From an uncultured Pseudomonadota bacterium (GTDB taxonomy: Bacteria > Pseudomonadota > Alphaproteobacteria > Rs-D84): a stretch of DNA of 64,000 bases. Position numbers and translations under genes: made by a program. The notes under the pieces were generated by a model. The model searched no databases, was not told where the DNA came from, and worked only from the letters and a program-made list of their open reading frames with translations. Positions 1 to 9,143 of this stretch are shown here, piece by piece. How positions within the stretch are numbered: the first letter of the stretch is position 1; the number at the start of each line of letters is the position of its first letter. The stretch is taken from the NCBI GenBank assembly GCA_902788485.1, contig CADAKI010000004.1:1-64000 (forward strand), given 5' to 3'.

Positions 1-140
1 GACTCACTTTCGACTGCGTTCGTCCGGCTTTGGCGTTCCGCCAAGTTGGACTCACTCCGCTCAGGATGACAAAACGTTTTCAACGTTTTGTCTAATTATA
101 CCACAACTGAACTCTGCACTCTGAAAACTGAACACTGAAA
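1..140. repeat. intergenic repeat mosaic downstream of groEL
   Basis: No gene is visible. The stretch holds short hairpins, including AAAACGTT-ttc-AACGTTTT around 70-91, and a tail reading ACTCTGCACTCTGAAAACT (112-130). Variants of that tail occur near 12570, 15340, 16231-16465 and 53552, each time close to a terminator or gene end, so this is one copy of a dispersed intergenic repeat. No coding or mobility function is seen. Confidence 0.6.
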
Positions 141-166
141 AAAACCGGGCGATGCCCGGTTTTTTT
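138..166 (-). terminator. groEL terminator
   Basis: Stem ACCGGGC-gat-GCCCGGT (144-160) flanked by A and T runs. It abuts the groEL stop codon (166-168) and gives a U-tract on the minus strand. Confidence 0.85.
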
Positions 167-1782
167 TACATCATGCCCGGCATACCGCCAGGGACTTGCG
201 CGTTTGATTTTTCTTCGAGAATTTCCGCCATTACCGCACCCGTCGTCAACATAACACCGGCAGTACTGGACGCCGCCAAAATGGCGGTTTTAACAACCTT
301 GGCCGGGTCAATAATACCCGCCGCCATCATATCGACATATTCCGCCGTTTGGGCATTATATCCAAAATTATAATCCGGATTTTCAGAAACCTTGCCCACG
401 ACAATTTCACCGGACACACCGGCATTTTCGGCAATCTGGGCACATGGCGCAACCAATGCACGACGCACAATATCAATACCGACATCTTGGTCACGATTGT
501 CGCCCGATAATTTTGTAAGCGCCGCCGATGCACGCACCAATGCCACGCCACCGCCGGCAACAATACCGTCGGCAACCGCCGCACGCGTCGCCGCCAGTGC
601 GTCATCAACACGGTCTTTCTTTTCTTTGACCTCGACCTCGGTCATGCCGCCAACCTTGATAACGGCGACACCGCCAACCAATTTCGCCAAACGTTCGGAC
701 AATTTTTCGCGTTCATAATCACTGGTCGTGGTGGTAAGTGTCTGACGGATTTCATCCGCACGTGCCGCAATCGCCGTCGCGTCGCCACCACCATGCGCCA
801 GTAATGTTTTATCTTTGGAAACGACAACCTTTTTCGCCGACCCCAACACATCCATCGAAATATTTTCAAATGTCATACCCATATCGTCAGAAATCACCGT
901 TGCACCGGTCACGACCGCGATATCTTTCAACATTTCTTTGCGACGGTCACCAAAACCGGGGGCCTTGACCGCGCAAACCTTTAACCCACCACGCAGGCGG
1001 TTCAAAACCAATGTCGCCAATGCCTCGGATTCGACATCTTCGGCAATAATCAACAATGGACGGCCACTTTGGGCAATCGGTTCCAAAATCGGCAATAATG
1101 CCTGTAAACCGGTAATCTTTTTTTCAGAAACCAAAATTTGCGCGTTATCCAATTCCGCCAACATTTTTTCACTGTTTGTCACAAAATATGGCGACATAAA
1201 TCCCTGGTCAAATTGCATACCTTCGACCACATCGATTTCTGTATCCAGGCCTTTGGCCTCTTCCACGGTGATTACGCCTTCGCGCCCGACTTTCTCTATG
1301 GCATTGGCGATTTTTTCACCAATATCAGAATCCCCATTGGCGGAAATTGTTGCAACCTGGGCAATCTCGGCACTGTCTTTGACCGGACGGGCATGTTTTT
1401 CAATGTCAGCCACAACCGCCGCAACCGCGATATCAATACCGCGTTTGACATCCATCGGATTCATACCCGCGGCGATAACACGACGACCCTCGTGAATAAT
1501 TTTTTGTGCCAAAACCGTTGCGGTTGTTGTGCCGTCCCCGGCATCATCGCCGGCCTTTTTTGCAACCTCTTGGACCATGCGTGCACCAATGTTTTCCATT
1601 GGGTCCGGTAACGACACCGCACGCGCAACCGTCACACCATCCTTGGTCGCCGCAGGTGCACCATACGGTTTATCAATAACGACCGTGCGACCCTTGGGCC
1701 CCATAGTAATTTTTACGGCATTGGCCAATTTATCAACGCCCGCCGCCATTTTTTCTGTATCAAAAACAATATCTTTTGCCAT
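166..1782 (-). CDS. groEL: chaperonin GroEL (Hsp60)
   Basis: ATP-dependent 60-kDa chaperonin that forms the double-ring cage and folds cytosolic proteins with GroES. The 538-residue product is full length and near-canonical: N-terminal [25 protein letters not shown], nucleotide-site [11 protein letters not shown] around residue 85, and a C-terminal tail ending GGMPGMM. The start has an AAAGGTG ribosome site. It is the second gene of a groES-groEL operon with a 12-nt gap, read from the promoter at 2135-2161. A long open frame on the opposite strand (815-1495) is only a codon-usage shadow. Confidence 0.98.
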   Translation of the reverse strand: MAKDIVFDTEKMAAGVDKLANAVKITMGPKGRTVVIDKPYGAPAATKDGVTVARAVSLPDPMENIGARMVQEVAKKAGDDAGDGTTTATVLAQKIIHEGRRVIAAGMNPMDVKRGIDIAVAAVVADIEKHARPVKDSAEIAQVATISANGDSDIGEKIANAIEKVGREGVITVEEAKGLDTEIDVVEGMQFDQGFMSPYFVTNSEKMLAELDNAQILVSEKKITGLQALLPILEPIAQSGRPLLIIAEDVESEALATLVLNRLRGGLKVCAVKAPGFGDRRKEMLKDIAVVTGATVISDDMGMTFENISMDVLGSAKKVVVSKDKTLLAHGGGDATAIAARADEIRQTLTTTTSDYEREKLSERLAKLVGGVAVIKVGGMTEVEVKEKKDRVDDALAATRAAVADGIVAGGGVALVRASAALTKLSGDNRDQDVGIDIVRRALVAPCAQIAENAGVSGEIVVGKVSENPDYNFGYNAQTAEYVDMMAAGIIDPAKVVKTAILAASSTAGVMLTTGAVMAEILEEKSNAQVPGGMPGMM

Positions 1783-1794
1783 TTTTATACACCT

Positions 1795-2082
1795 TTATTT
1801 CACAATTCCCAAAATGTCAGATTCTTTGATTAAAACATAATCGTGACCATCCAATTTAACCTCGTGCATCGTAGATGCCCATTTCGCAAACAAAACCGTG
1901 TCACCAACCGCAACCGTCATCGGCACACGATTTCCATTTTGTATTTCACCGTCCCCCGTCGCAATAACGCGCCCCATAACCGGTTTTTCACGGGCAGTAT
2001 CCGGGATAATAATTCCGCCGGCGGTTTTTGATTCTTCCGCCACAGTTTCCATCAAAACATAATTATTCAGTGGTTTAAACAT
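1795..2082 (-). CDS. groES: co-chaperonin GroES (Hsp10)
   Basis: Ten-kilodalton co-chaperonin that caps the GroEL cavity. The 95-residue length is typical. The N-terminus FKPLNNYVLMETV, the mobile-loop region KTAGGIIIPDTA and the C-terminal DYVLIKESDILGIV all fit the family. The start is preceded by TAATAGGAG. It is the first gene of the groES-groEL operon, and its promoter resembles those of lon and clpB in this window, so heat-shock control is likely by inference. Confidence 0.97.
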   Translation of the reverse strand: MFKPLNNYVLMETVAEESKTAGGIIIPDTAREKPVMGRVIATGDGEIQNGNRVPMTVAVGDTVLFAKWASTMHEVKLDGHDYVLIKESDILGIVK

Positions 2083-2134
2083 AATAAAAAACTCCTATTA
2101 AAAATCTGGGCCTTAAATCGGCCTTGTATCCGTA

Positions 2135-2161
2135 ATATAGTGCAAACAAATCGCATTTCAA
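2135..2161 (-). promoter_or_regulatory. groES heat-shock-type promoter
   Basis: On the minus strand TTGAA (2157-2161) is followed after exactly 16 nt by CTATAT (2135-2140), and the -35 reads CTTGAA. The same TTGAA-N16-CTATAT layout precedes lon and clpB. It is compatible with the alphaproteobacterial RpoH consensus (CTTG-N17/18-CYTATNT) and also passes as a sigma-70 site. Confidence 0.65.
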
Positions 2162-2219
2162 GGTTGTTTTTATATGAAAAATGTGTATTATTTATACTGA
2201 CAGAATAAAAGGAATAATT

Positions 2220-2567
2220 ATGTATGATACAAATAATGTCTTTGCAAAAATATTGCGCGGCGAAATACCCAGTACGCGCGTTTTCGAAAATGAATATGCC
2301 GTGGCTTTTCAAAATATTGCCCCACGCGCAACAACACATGTTTTGGTAATTCCGCGCGGCGAATATACGGATTTCTATGATTTCACAACCCGCGCACCAC
2401 ACGATGTCCAAACCGGTTTTTGGCACGCCGTGACCGAGGCCGCAGATGCACTGGGGATAAATGGCAATTTCCGCATTGTCGCAAATACCGGCGCGGGCGC
2501 GGGACAATCGGTATTCCATTTTCATATTCATTTAATGAGCGATGCAAAATTCAAAACAGATTTTTAA
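2220..2567 (+). CDS. HIT family nucleotide-binding protein
   Basis: Histidine-triad hydrolase of the HinT/PKCI group, which usually cleaves nucleoside phosphoramidates or AMP-linked substrates. The 115-residue product carries the active-site triad HFHIH near its C-terminus, after an NTGAGAGQSV segment, plus the family start NVFAKILRGEIPSTRV. The start at 2220 is chosen over an upstream in-frame ATG (2181) because AAAAGGAA lies just before it and the family alignment begins here. The 3' end overlaps the next gene by 26 nt. Confidence 0.93.
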   Translation: MYDTNNVFAKILRGEIPSTRVFENEYAVAFQNIAPRATTHVLVIPRGEYTDFYDFTTRAPHDVQTGFWHAVTEAADALGINGNFRIVANTGAGAGQSVFHFHIHLMSDAKFKTDF

Positions 2568-2775
2568 TGTTCGTGTCATTCCGCGGGCAAAACAAAATTC
2601 TATAACCGTGGACGATGACGGCACAATTCGCGTACACACAACAACCGCGCCAACCGACGGAAAAGCAAACGATGCGGTTATAAAAATGCTGGCGAAACAT
2701 TTTGATGTTGCGCGCTCTGCAATACACATAATCCGCGGACACGCATCACATAATAAAGTGATTGAAATTGATTAA
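2542..2775 (+). CDS. YggU/DUF167 family protein
   Basis: Small conserved protein (77 residues) of the DUF167/YggU family, function unknown. Family hallmarks are VRVIPRAKQNSI at the N-terminus, the TAPTDGKANDAVIKMLA core, and the IIRGHASHNKVIEI end. It overlaps the HIT gene by 26 nt in another frame, so the pair is probably translationally coupled. Confidence 0.9.
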   Translation: MQNSKQIFNVRVIPRAKQNSITVDDDGTIRVHTTTAPTDGKANDAVIKMLAKHFDVARSAIHIIRGHASHNKVIEID

Positions 2776-2777
2776 AA

Positions 2778-2802
2778 AATCGCCCAAATGGGCGATTTTA
2801 TT
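2778..2802 (+). terminator. terminator after YggU gene
   Basis: Stem AATCGCCC-aaat-GGGCGATT followed by a T-rich run. It sits between convergent genes and probably works in both directions. Confidence 0.85.
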
Positions 2803-2817
2803 TCTGTGTTCAAAAAA

Positions 2818-3438
2818 CTAATCACGGTTTGCATATTCGCAGAAACCCTCGGTCGTATCGCAACGGGTGACAATACCCTCGCTGACAAAATATCCCTGTT
2901 CATGCAAACATGCCGGGCAAACCTTTGGTGCCTCGGTTCCAATATGCCAATTACCGCAATTTGTGCAACGCCACATCACAACCTTGTCAGATTTGAACAA
3001 AGTACCGTTTTCAATCGCATCCGCCAAGGCACGGAATCTGGATTCATGATAACGTTCCGCCAAACCAATATTTTTGAAAATTTCCGCGATTGCCGGGAAA
3101 CCTTCTTGGGCGGCAATTTGTGCAAAGCGTGGATACATATCGGTATTTTCTTCATTTTCACCGAACGCAGATGCCTTTAAATTTTCCAATGTTGTGCCGA
3201 TTTTGCCCGCCGGGAAAGACGCCGTTATTTCCAACATGCCACCTTCCATAAATTTGAACAGTCGGGACGCATGTTCATATTCGTGTTCCGCCGTTTCCAA
3301 AAATATTTTTGCAATCGCCTGGAAACCTTCCTTTTTTGCGGCCGACGCGAACATAGTATACCTGTTGCGCGCCTGGGATTCGCCGGCAAACGCCAACAAT
3401 AAATTTTTTTCTGTTTGTGTTCCTTTTAATGTTGCCAT
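2818..3438 (-). CDS. rubrerythrin
   Basis: Di-iron peroxidase that detoxifies hydrogen peroxide in anaerobic or microaerophilic cells. The 206-residue product has the ferritin-like domain first, with iron ligands visible in GESQARNRY, ETAEHEYEH, ENEENTDMYPRFA and GLAERYHE, then a rubredoxin-like domain with CTNCG (about residue 160) and CPAC (about 178). The usual EHEKEH reads EHEYEH, which keeps the ligands. The stop codon is TAG. It implies low-oxygen life, which is inference. Confidence 0.95.
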   Translation of the reverse strand: MATLKGTQTEKNLLLAFAGESQARNRYTMFASAAKKEGFQAIAKIFLETAEHEYEHASRLFKFMEGGMLEITASFPAGKIGTTLENLKASAFGENEENTDMYPRFAQIAAQEGFPAIAEIFKNIGLAERYHESRFRALADAIENGTLFKSDKVVMWRCTNCGNWHIGTEAPKVCPACLHEQGYFVSEGIVTRCDTTEGFCEYANRD

Positions 3439-3444
3439 GTTTTT

Positions 3445-3999
3445 TTACTCCTTTTGCTTTTTTTTATTATTTAAAACTATTTCGGCGATGTTTGGTGCAA
3501 AACCATCCATTATCGCGCCGCGCAAAAATGCACGTGCGGCCTCACGCGTTTGGCCATATCGCATCATACGACCATGCCGGGTATAACATTTTGCCACATA
3601 CCAATTAAATTCAGGCGTCAACACATCAAACAAATCATACCGAACCAAACCCGCATAATAATACCTAAAATTAAAATCATCACGTTCAGATACGATTATT
3701 TCAGACCCCAACACAAACTGTTTATCATAGACATTTGTGATTGTATAAGATTTTTTTGGACGTTCCCGCACGCGCCACAGCCCCGCAATAAATTTCACAA
3801 TGTATTTATCGGTATCAATGTCTTTTAATAAAACAGGGCTTTTTTCATTATCATAAAAATATGCATGCACACCGTTTTGTATACTTGCATTATAGTCCGC
3901 CGATGATTCAATTACATCGCGCCCAACCATGGACAATTTTGAATCCGGCACACACCGACCGTCTAAATCACGCAAGCCATATTTATATGTTTCCGCCAT
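3445..3999 (-). CDS. hypothetical protein downstream of obgE
   Basis: I do not recognise this 184-residue protein. It has no signal peptide or membrane segment and a basic lysine-rich C-terminus (NNKKKQKE). The central part is rich in Tyr and Phe, suggesting a small soluble domain. It begins 2 nt after the obgE stop codon and so is co-transcribed with obgE. The start ATG is fixed by that junction. Confidence 0.75.
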   Translation of the reverse strand: MAETYKYGLRDLDGRCVPDSKLSMVGRDVIESSADYNASIQNGVHAYFYDNEKSPVLLKDIDTDKYIVKFIAGLWRVRERPKKSYTITNVYDKQFVLGSEIIVSERDDFNFRYYYAGLVRYDLFDVLTPEFNWYVAKCYTRHGRMMRYGQTREAARAFLRGAIMDGFAPNIAEIVLNNKKKQKE

Positions 4000-4001
4000 A
4001 A

Positions 4002-5033
<1,032 letters not shown>

Positions 5034-5049
5034 TTATAAACTTAAAAAC

Positions 5050-5078
5050 TTGCAATTTCCAGCACAAAGATTTATAAT
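5050..5078 (+). promoter_or_regulatory. tmRNA promoter
   Basis: Near-consensus sigma-70 promoter: TTGCAA (5050-5055), a 17-nt spacer, then TATAAT (5073-5078), just upstream of the tmRNA acceptor piece. Confidence 0.85.
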
Positions 5079-5084
5079 GCAATC

Positions 5085-5410
5085 GCCGCTTTGCGGTGAT
5101 GATTCTGAACATTATGCGGAATAGTCGTTTTGGACTGGGGGGCGGTACCCCACAGCTCCACCATTATTATATTTTTATTTTATGGGGCTGACATAGTTTC
5201 GACAGACGCAATAAAGGCATTAATTTGAATCCGACATGGTTGTCGTTAAACACTAAAACAAAAACTGAATGGCGATAATTTCGCTGCGAACGACAATGTT
5301 CGCCTTGCAATGGCTGCTTAATATAGCGTTGATATAATTGGCGATTGTTGATTATATCGTTTTAGTTATTGCGGGGTTCGCCGGGTACCTGGCACCAGAA
5401 ACCCGGCAAT
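5085..5410 (+). ncRNA. ssrA: two-piece circularly permuted tmRNA
   Basis: Transfer-messenger RNA that rescues stalled ribosomes. The gene is permuted: the acceptor piece ends CAGCTCCACCA at 5163, then a 20-nt AT-rich spacer, then the 5' piece begins GGGGCTGA at 5184. GGGGCTG pairs with CAGCTCC over seven positions including G3-U70, the alanine identity pair. The tag frame ends at TAA 5319-5321 and reads GDNFAANDNVRLAMAA if resumption is at GGC. The first codon is uncertain. A GCCGGGT/ACCCGGC hairpin (5380-5407) closes the locus. Ends are approximate. Confidence 0.93.
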
Positions 5411-5439
5411 TTAATTTATTAAAATAAAAAGGACTAAAA

Positions 5440-5676
5440 ATGTTTGGAAAAATTAAAAAAGTATTTTTTACAGGTATGTTCGGTATTTTGTACATCGCAT
5501 TTGTTGCCCAGGTTGCATACGCATTATTTGGCACCGCCGATTGTGAACAGGCATTATTGGCTTTTGCCGGATTATCTGTTGAATGGTTGGTTTTGATTGC
5601 GGCACGTTATTTATCAAAACGTTCTGCATCCAACGGCGGGTCTTTTTCTGGCAATGGCGGTTACCGTCGTCGTTAA
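5440..5676 (+). CDS. small membrane protein, unknown
   Basis: Seventy-eight residues with two hydrophobic segments (about 8-30 and 38-58) and a basic, Gly/Ser/Arg-rich tail ending YRRR. A good AAAGGA ribosome site precedes the ATG, and a strong terminator follows, so it is a single-gene unit. I know no family for it. The tail is probably cytoplasmic by the positive-inside rule. Confidence 0.8.
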   Translation: MFGKIKKVFFTGMFGILYIAFVAQVAYALFGTADCEQALLAFAGLSVEWLVLIAARYLSKRSASNGGSFSGNGGYRRR

Positions 5677-5703
5677 ATAAAACCCGACAAAAAAACTACA
5701 AAT

Positions 5704-5733
5704 AAAACCCCAATAAAAATATTGGGGTTTTTA
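5704..5733 (+). terminator. terminator
   Basis: Stem AAAACCCCAATA-aaaa-TATTGGGGTTTT followed by a T-rich stretch. Confidence 0.9.
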
Positions 5734-5735
5734 TC

Positions 5736-5762
5736 TTGAAAAAATGCAAAAATAATCTATAT
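5736..5762 (+). promoter_or_regulatory. lon heat-shock-type promoter
   Basis: TTGAA (5736-5740), 16 nt, CTATAT (5757-5762), the same layout as before groES and clpB. The ATG at 5774 lies only 11 nt past the -10, so the mRNA is probably leaderless or nearly so. No ribosome site is present. Confidence 0.65.
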
Positions 5763-5773
5763 TTAACTCTGCT

Positions 5774-7534
5774 ATGAAAAACTATATTTTACCACTTCGC
5801 GATATTGTTGTGCATCCCGGGTTAACCATGCCAATTTATTTGGACAATCCGACATCTGTTGATTGTTTAAAAACGGCATCTAATTTTGGCAATCAAATTA
5901 TATTGGTGCCACAACGGTCATGGGGCTATCCAACCGATGTGGACGATATTTATGAAACGGGCACAATCGGAAACATTGTTCAAATATTAAACCTGCCCGA
6001 CGGTTCGGTTCATTCCATTGTGCGCACAACCGATGCGGTAAAATTATCAGACATCCAAATGGTTGACGGTTTGTTTGTCGGAAACGCGACAAAAATCGAA
6101 ATTGCGGACGACATTGCGTCGGAACAAACATTGGCACTGCGTGATAAAATCATTGAAAATTTGCGCATATTGCCAACACCGAAAAAAATCAAGATGGAAA
6201 AATTATACAATGTGGTTCGTAATTATCCCCTGCCCGCATTTATCGACAGTATAATTCAAACATTAAACATCGATACCGATACCGCATTAAAAATATTATC
6301 TGCAACCAGTTGGCGCGACAAATTAATGATTTTACTGGAACAGGTCAACCTGAATGCCGAAACCGCAAAAATCGAAGAAAACATCAACACACGCGTTCGC
6401 CAACAAATGGAAAACGGTCGTCGGGATGCTATTTTACAAGAAAAACTCCGCGCGATTCAACACGAAATGGGCGAAGATGACGAAACGGCGGACACCAACA
6501 ATATGCGTAAAAAAATTGAAAATGCAAATTTACCGGCGGATGTCTTGGACAAGGCTAAATCGGAATGGAAACGCATGCGCACAATGTCACCAATGTCCCA
6601 AGAAGGCGGACTGATAAAAAATTATTTGGACGAATTATTATCAATGCCATGGGGCATTTGTACCCAACAACCCATTGATTTGAAACGCGCACGCGAAACA
6701 TTGGATGCCGAACATTCGGGCATGCAACCCGTCAAGGAACGCATTTTGGAACACATTGCGGTCATGAAAAAAACCGGCACTCCACGCGGATCTATTCTGT
6801 GCTTTGTTGGCGCGCCGGGTGTTGGTAAAACATCCCTGTGTAAATCTATTGCCAGCGCACTGGGTCGCAAATACCAACGGATATCTTTGGGCGGAATTTC
6901 TGATGAATCGCATTTCCGTGGTCATCGAAAAACATATATTGGCGCACAAACCGGACGCATTATGGATGCATTAAAACGTTGCAAGACAAATAACCCGGTA
7001 ATTGTATTGGACGAAATCGACAAAATGGGGCGCGATTGGCGCGGTGATCCGGAATCGGCATTATTGGAAATTTTGGACCCGGAACAAAACAAATCTTTCC
7101 GTGACCATTACCTGGAGGTTGACTTTGACCTGTCGAACGTTTTATTCATCGCGACGGCAAATTCGTTAAATATGTCGTCCGCCCTGCGTGACCGCATGGA
7201 AATCATCAATGTTCCGGGATATTCCGAAGATGACAAGGTTCAAATCGCCCGCGAACATTTATTAAAACGCGTTGCGGATGAAAATGGTTGGGATGTAAAT
7301 AATATCATTATATCCGACGATGCAATTCGTCACATTGTTCGCAATTACACATCTGAACAAGGGGTCCGCGGATTGCAACGTGAATTGGCAACATTACTGC
7401 GGCGACAATTGTTGGCAAACGATGGCGTGGACATAAAAACAGAATTCACAATACCAATGATTGACGATTTACTGTCTGTTCGCAATATTGGCGATGTCGC
7501 ACACAAAATTGGATTTGGAATGCGTGCACAGTAA
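5774..7534 (+). CDS. Lon-like AAA+ ATPase lacking protease domain
   Basis: Homologue of ATP-dependent protease Lon, but only 586 residues against about 780-810 for the family. Present are the N-terminal substrate domain (LPLRDIVVHPGLTMPI...), the coiled-coil helical region (LREKLRAIQHEMG-like), the AAA+ module with Walker A GAPGVGKTS (about residue 346), Walker B VIVLDEIDKM (about 408) and sensor/arginine regions, and the alpha lid (SEQGVRGLQREL). The protein ends at AHKIGFGMRAQ, exactly where Lon proteins enter the protease domain. No Ser-Lys catalytic motif occurs in any frame downstream; another gene begins 2 nt after the stop. It could be an unfoldase without proteolysis or the relic of a protease. 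Confidence 0.9.
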   Translation: MKNYILPLRDIVVHPGLTMPIYLDNPTSVDCLKTASNFGNQIILVPQRSWGYPTDVDDIYETGTIGNIVQILNLPDGSVHSIVRTTDAVKLSDIQMVDGLFVGNATKIEIADDIASEQTLALRDKIIENLRILPTPKKIKMEKLYNVVRNYPLPAFIDSIIQTLNIDTDTALKILSATSWRDKLMILLEQVNLNAETAKIEENINTRVRQQMENGRRDAILQEKLRAIQHEMGEDDETADTNNMRKKIENANLPADVLDKAKSEWKRMRTMSPMSQEGGLIKNYLDELLSMPWGICTQQPIDLKRARETLDAEHSGMQPVKERILEHIAVMKKTGTPRGSILCFVGAPGVGKTSLCKSIASALGRKYQRISLGGISDESHFRGHRKTYIGAQTGRIMDALKRCKTNNPVIVLDEIDKMGRDWRGDPESALLEILDPEQNKSFRDHYLEVDFDLSNVLFIATANSLNMSSALRDRMEIINVPGYSEDDKVQIAREHLLKRVADENGWDVNNIIISDDAIRHIVRNYTSEQGVRGLQRELATLLRRQLLANDGVDIKTEFTIPMIDDLLSVRNIGDVAHKIGFGMRAQ

Positions 7535-7536
7535 AA

Positions 7537-7878
7537 ATGAAAATAATTTGCGAAATCATAGAATACAGAAAAAATTGCAAAAACATAATTCGCCAAATAA
7601 AACAACATGGCGACGATTTAAAATTTGAAACTTGGATTTATTCTGATACCATTAAAATAAATGATCGTTTCATGTTGGACACACCTGATTTATATTTTGC
7701 GGTTATGCAATATGAAACGTTATTGGTTGGCGAAACGCGATTCCGGTTTGAATTGCACCGCGAATCCGATATCATGCGATATCCCAATCACAGGAAATTA
7801 TTTGATATTCTGTTTGCACCACGAATTTTCAAAACATGCGCAACAGAATACAAAAAACAAAGGGCGAAACAAAAATGA
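7537..7878 (+). CDS. hypothetical protein after lon-like gene
   Basis: A 113-residue soluble protein that I do not recognise. It starts 2 nt after the Lon-like stop codon and overlaps tsaB through ATGA, so it sits inside a tight operon. The C-terminus is basic (EYKKQRAKQK). It does not resemble the missing Lon protease domain. Confidence 0.75.
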   Translation: MKIICEIIEYRKNCKNIIRQIKQHGDDLKFETWIYSDTIKINDRFMLDTPDLYFAVMQYETLLVGETRFRFELHRESDIMRYPNHRKLFDILFAPRIFKTCATEYKKQRAKQK

Positions 7879-8414
7879 TTCTGGTTATAAACACATCCAC
7901 CCCGGGCATCGATTTGGTATTGGACGACAAATTCACACACATCGACGCCGAAAAACAGGCCATCGATTTACCCACCGCGGTGGAAAAATTTCTGCACGAC
8001 AATGGTGTAAACTGGTCTGATTTAACCGCGATTGGTGTTGTTGTTGGCCCGGGCAGTTTTACCGGCATCCGCATCGGCATCGCATATGCCAAGGGTTTAT
8101 CGATTGGACTTGATATACCAATTATACCAATCAATGCATTTGAATTATATTTGGCGGCAACCCCGAACGCATTTGTTGCGATTGAATCCGGCCGTGGCGA
8201 TTTCTTTGTTGCATCACGCGATATTGCGCCATGCACGATGATAATTGACGATGTGGAACGTCGTCAAATGGCATGTCCCCAAACCGTCGGGCACAAGCCA
8301 TTTGATTTAAAATTGGCCGTTGATATCGTTCGCAAAAAATTAGAATCTGACACGGTTGAACCGGCAATACCAATGTATTTACGCCCCAGTTATGCCGAAG
8401 AAAAAAAAGAATAA
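7875..8414 (+). CDS. tsaB: tRNA threonylcarbamoyladenosine protein TsaB
   Basis: ASKHA-fold partner of TsaD in forming t6A37 on tRNAs reading ANN codons. The 179-residue product begins ILVINTSTPGIDLVL and has the diagnostic VVGPGSFTGIRIGIAYAKGL segment (about residues 56-75). The start at 7875 forms an ATGA overlap with the previous stop and matches the family N-terminus; the longer frame from 7836 is rejected. It is followed by rimI, a common pairing. Confidence 0.93.
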   Translation: MILVINTSTPGIDLVLDDKFTHIDAEKQAIDLPTAVEKFLHDNGVNWSDLTAIGVVVGPGSFTGIRIGIAYAKGLSIGLDIPIIPINAFELYLAATPNAFVAIESGRGDFFVASRDIAPCTMIIDDVERRQMACPQTVGHKPFDLKLAVDIVRKKLESDTVEPAIPMYLRPSYAEEKKE

Positions 8415-8416
8415 AA

Positions 8417-8812
8417 ATGTATTCCAAACTTGAAAAACTTTATGCTACATGCTTTCCAGACAAAACTCACAAATGGACGGAAAATGATTTCCGCGATTTG
8501 AAAAAATCTGGATGCGAAATCATTGTCGGCGAAAACAGTTTTATCGTTTGGCGCGTGAGCGTGGACGAGGCAGAAATTATCTCAATCGGTGTTGCACCAA
8601 CCGCGCGTCGCACCGGCACCGCAACGGCATTATTGCAATTAATGGAACGGGATGCGAAAAAAAACGGTGTTAAAAATATTTTTTTAGAAGTTGACGATGC
8701 AAATCTTCCTGCAATCCAACTGTATCAAAAATTCGGATTCAAAAACACCGGCATCCGTCCACACTATTACGAAAACAGACACAACGCGATAATCATGACC
8801 AAGGAAATATAA
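8417..8812 (+). CDS. rimI: RimI-like ribosomal-protein N-acetyltransferase
   Basis: GNAT-fold acetyltransferase of 131 residues. The acetyl-CoA loop is visible as ISIGVAPTARRTGTATALL (about residues 55-73), followed by FLEVDDANLPAIQLYQKFGF, the typical RimI motif-B segment. RimI acetylates the N-terminus of bS18, whose gene rpsR is at 11843. It lies 2 nt after tsaB. Confidence 0.87.
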   Translation: MYSKLEKLYATCFPDKTHKWTENDFRDLKKSGCEIIVGENSFIVWRVSVDEAEIISIGVAPTARRTGTATALLQLMERDAKKNGVKNIFLEVDDANLPAIQLYQKFGFKNTGIRPHYYENRHNAIIMTKEI

Positions 8813-8813
8813 C

Positions 8814-9077
8814 GTGACGCAACAAATCGCAATTTGCACAAAAATTACAGACAATGGCGACATTATTCAAATAGAATACAAAACCGGTAAATCATTATTA
8901 ATGATGAATGTCCCATTTAACGAACCTGATTTTGAAATTGCAAAACACCTGGCACCCGGGGACAAATTCCTAATTGAATCACGCGACACAAAATTAAAAT
9001 CGACAAAAAATATTCAAATTCCTGATAACACTGTTGTGCCGATAAAATATATTGTAAAAAAAATTTCAGAACGATAA
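8814..9077 (+). CDS. hypothetical protein, GTG start
   Basis: Eighty-seven residues, no signal or membrane segment, alternating beta-strand-like composition. It starts with GTG one nucleotide after rimI and ends the lon-like/tsaB/rimI operon before a strong terminator. I recognise no family. Confidence 0.7.
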   Translation: MTQQIAICTKITDNGDIIQIEYKTGKSLLMMNVPFNEPDFEIAKHLAPGDKFLIESRDTKLKSTKNIQIPDNTVVPIKYIVKKISER

Positions 9078-9095
9078 AAACAAAAATCATCAACA

Positions 9096-9126
9096 AAAAA
9101 ACACCCGGAAAAATCCGGGTGTTTTT
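9096..9126 (+). terminator. terminator between convergent genes
   Basis: Stem ACACCCGGA-aaaa-TCCGGGTGT flanked by A and T runs, serving both directions. Confidence 0.88.
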
Positions 9127-9143
9127 AATTTACAATTACCAAA

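Noticed and set aside
815-1495. Long open frame opposite groEL
   Set aside because: It is an antisense shadow of groEL codon usage, with no ribosome site or family match.
7534-9077. Frameshifted Lon protease domain downstream of the Lon-like gene
   Set aside because: All frames after the stop were read. They encode an unknown protein, TsaB, RimI and another unknown protein; no Lon protease motifs are present.
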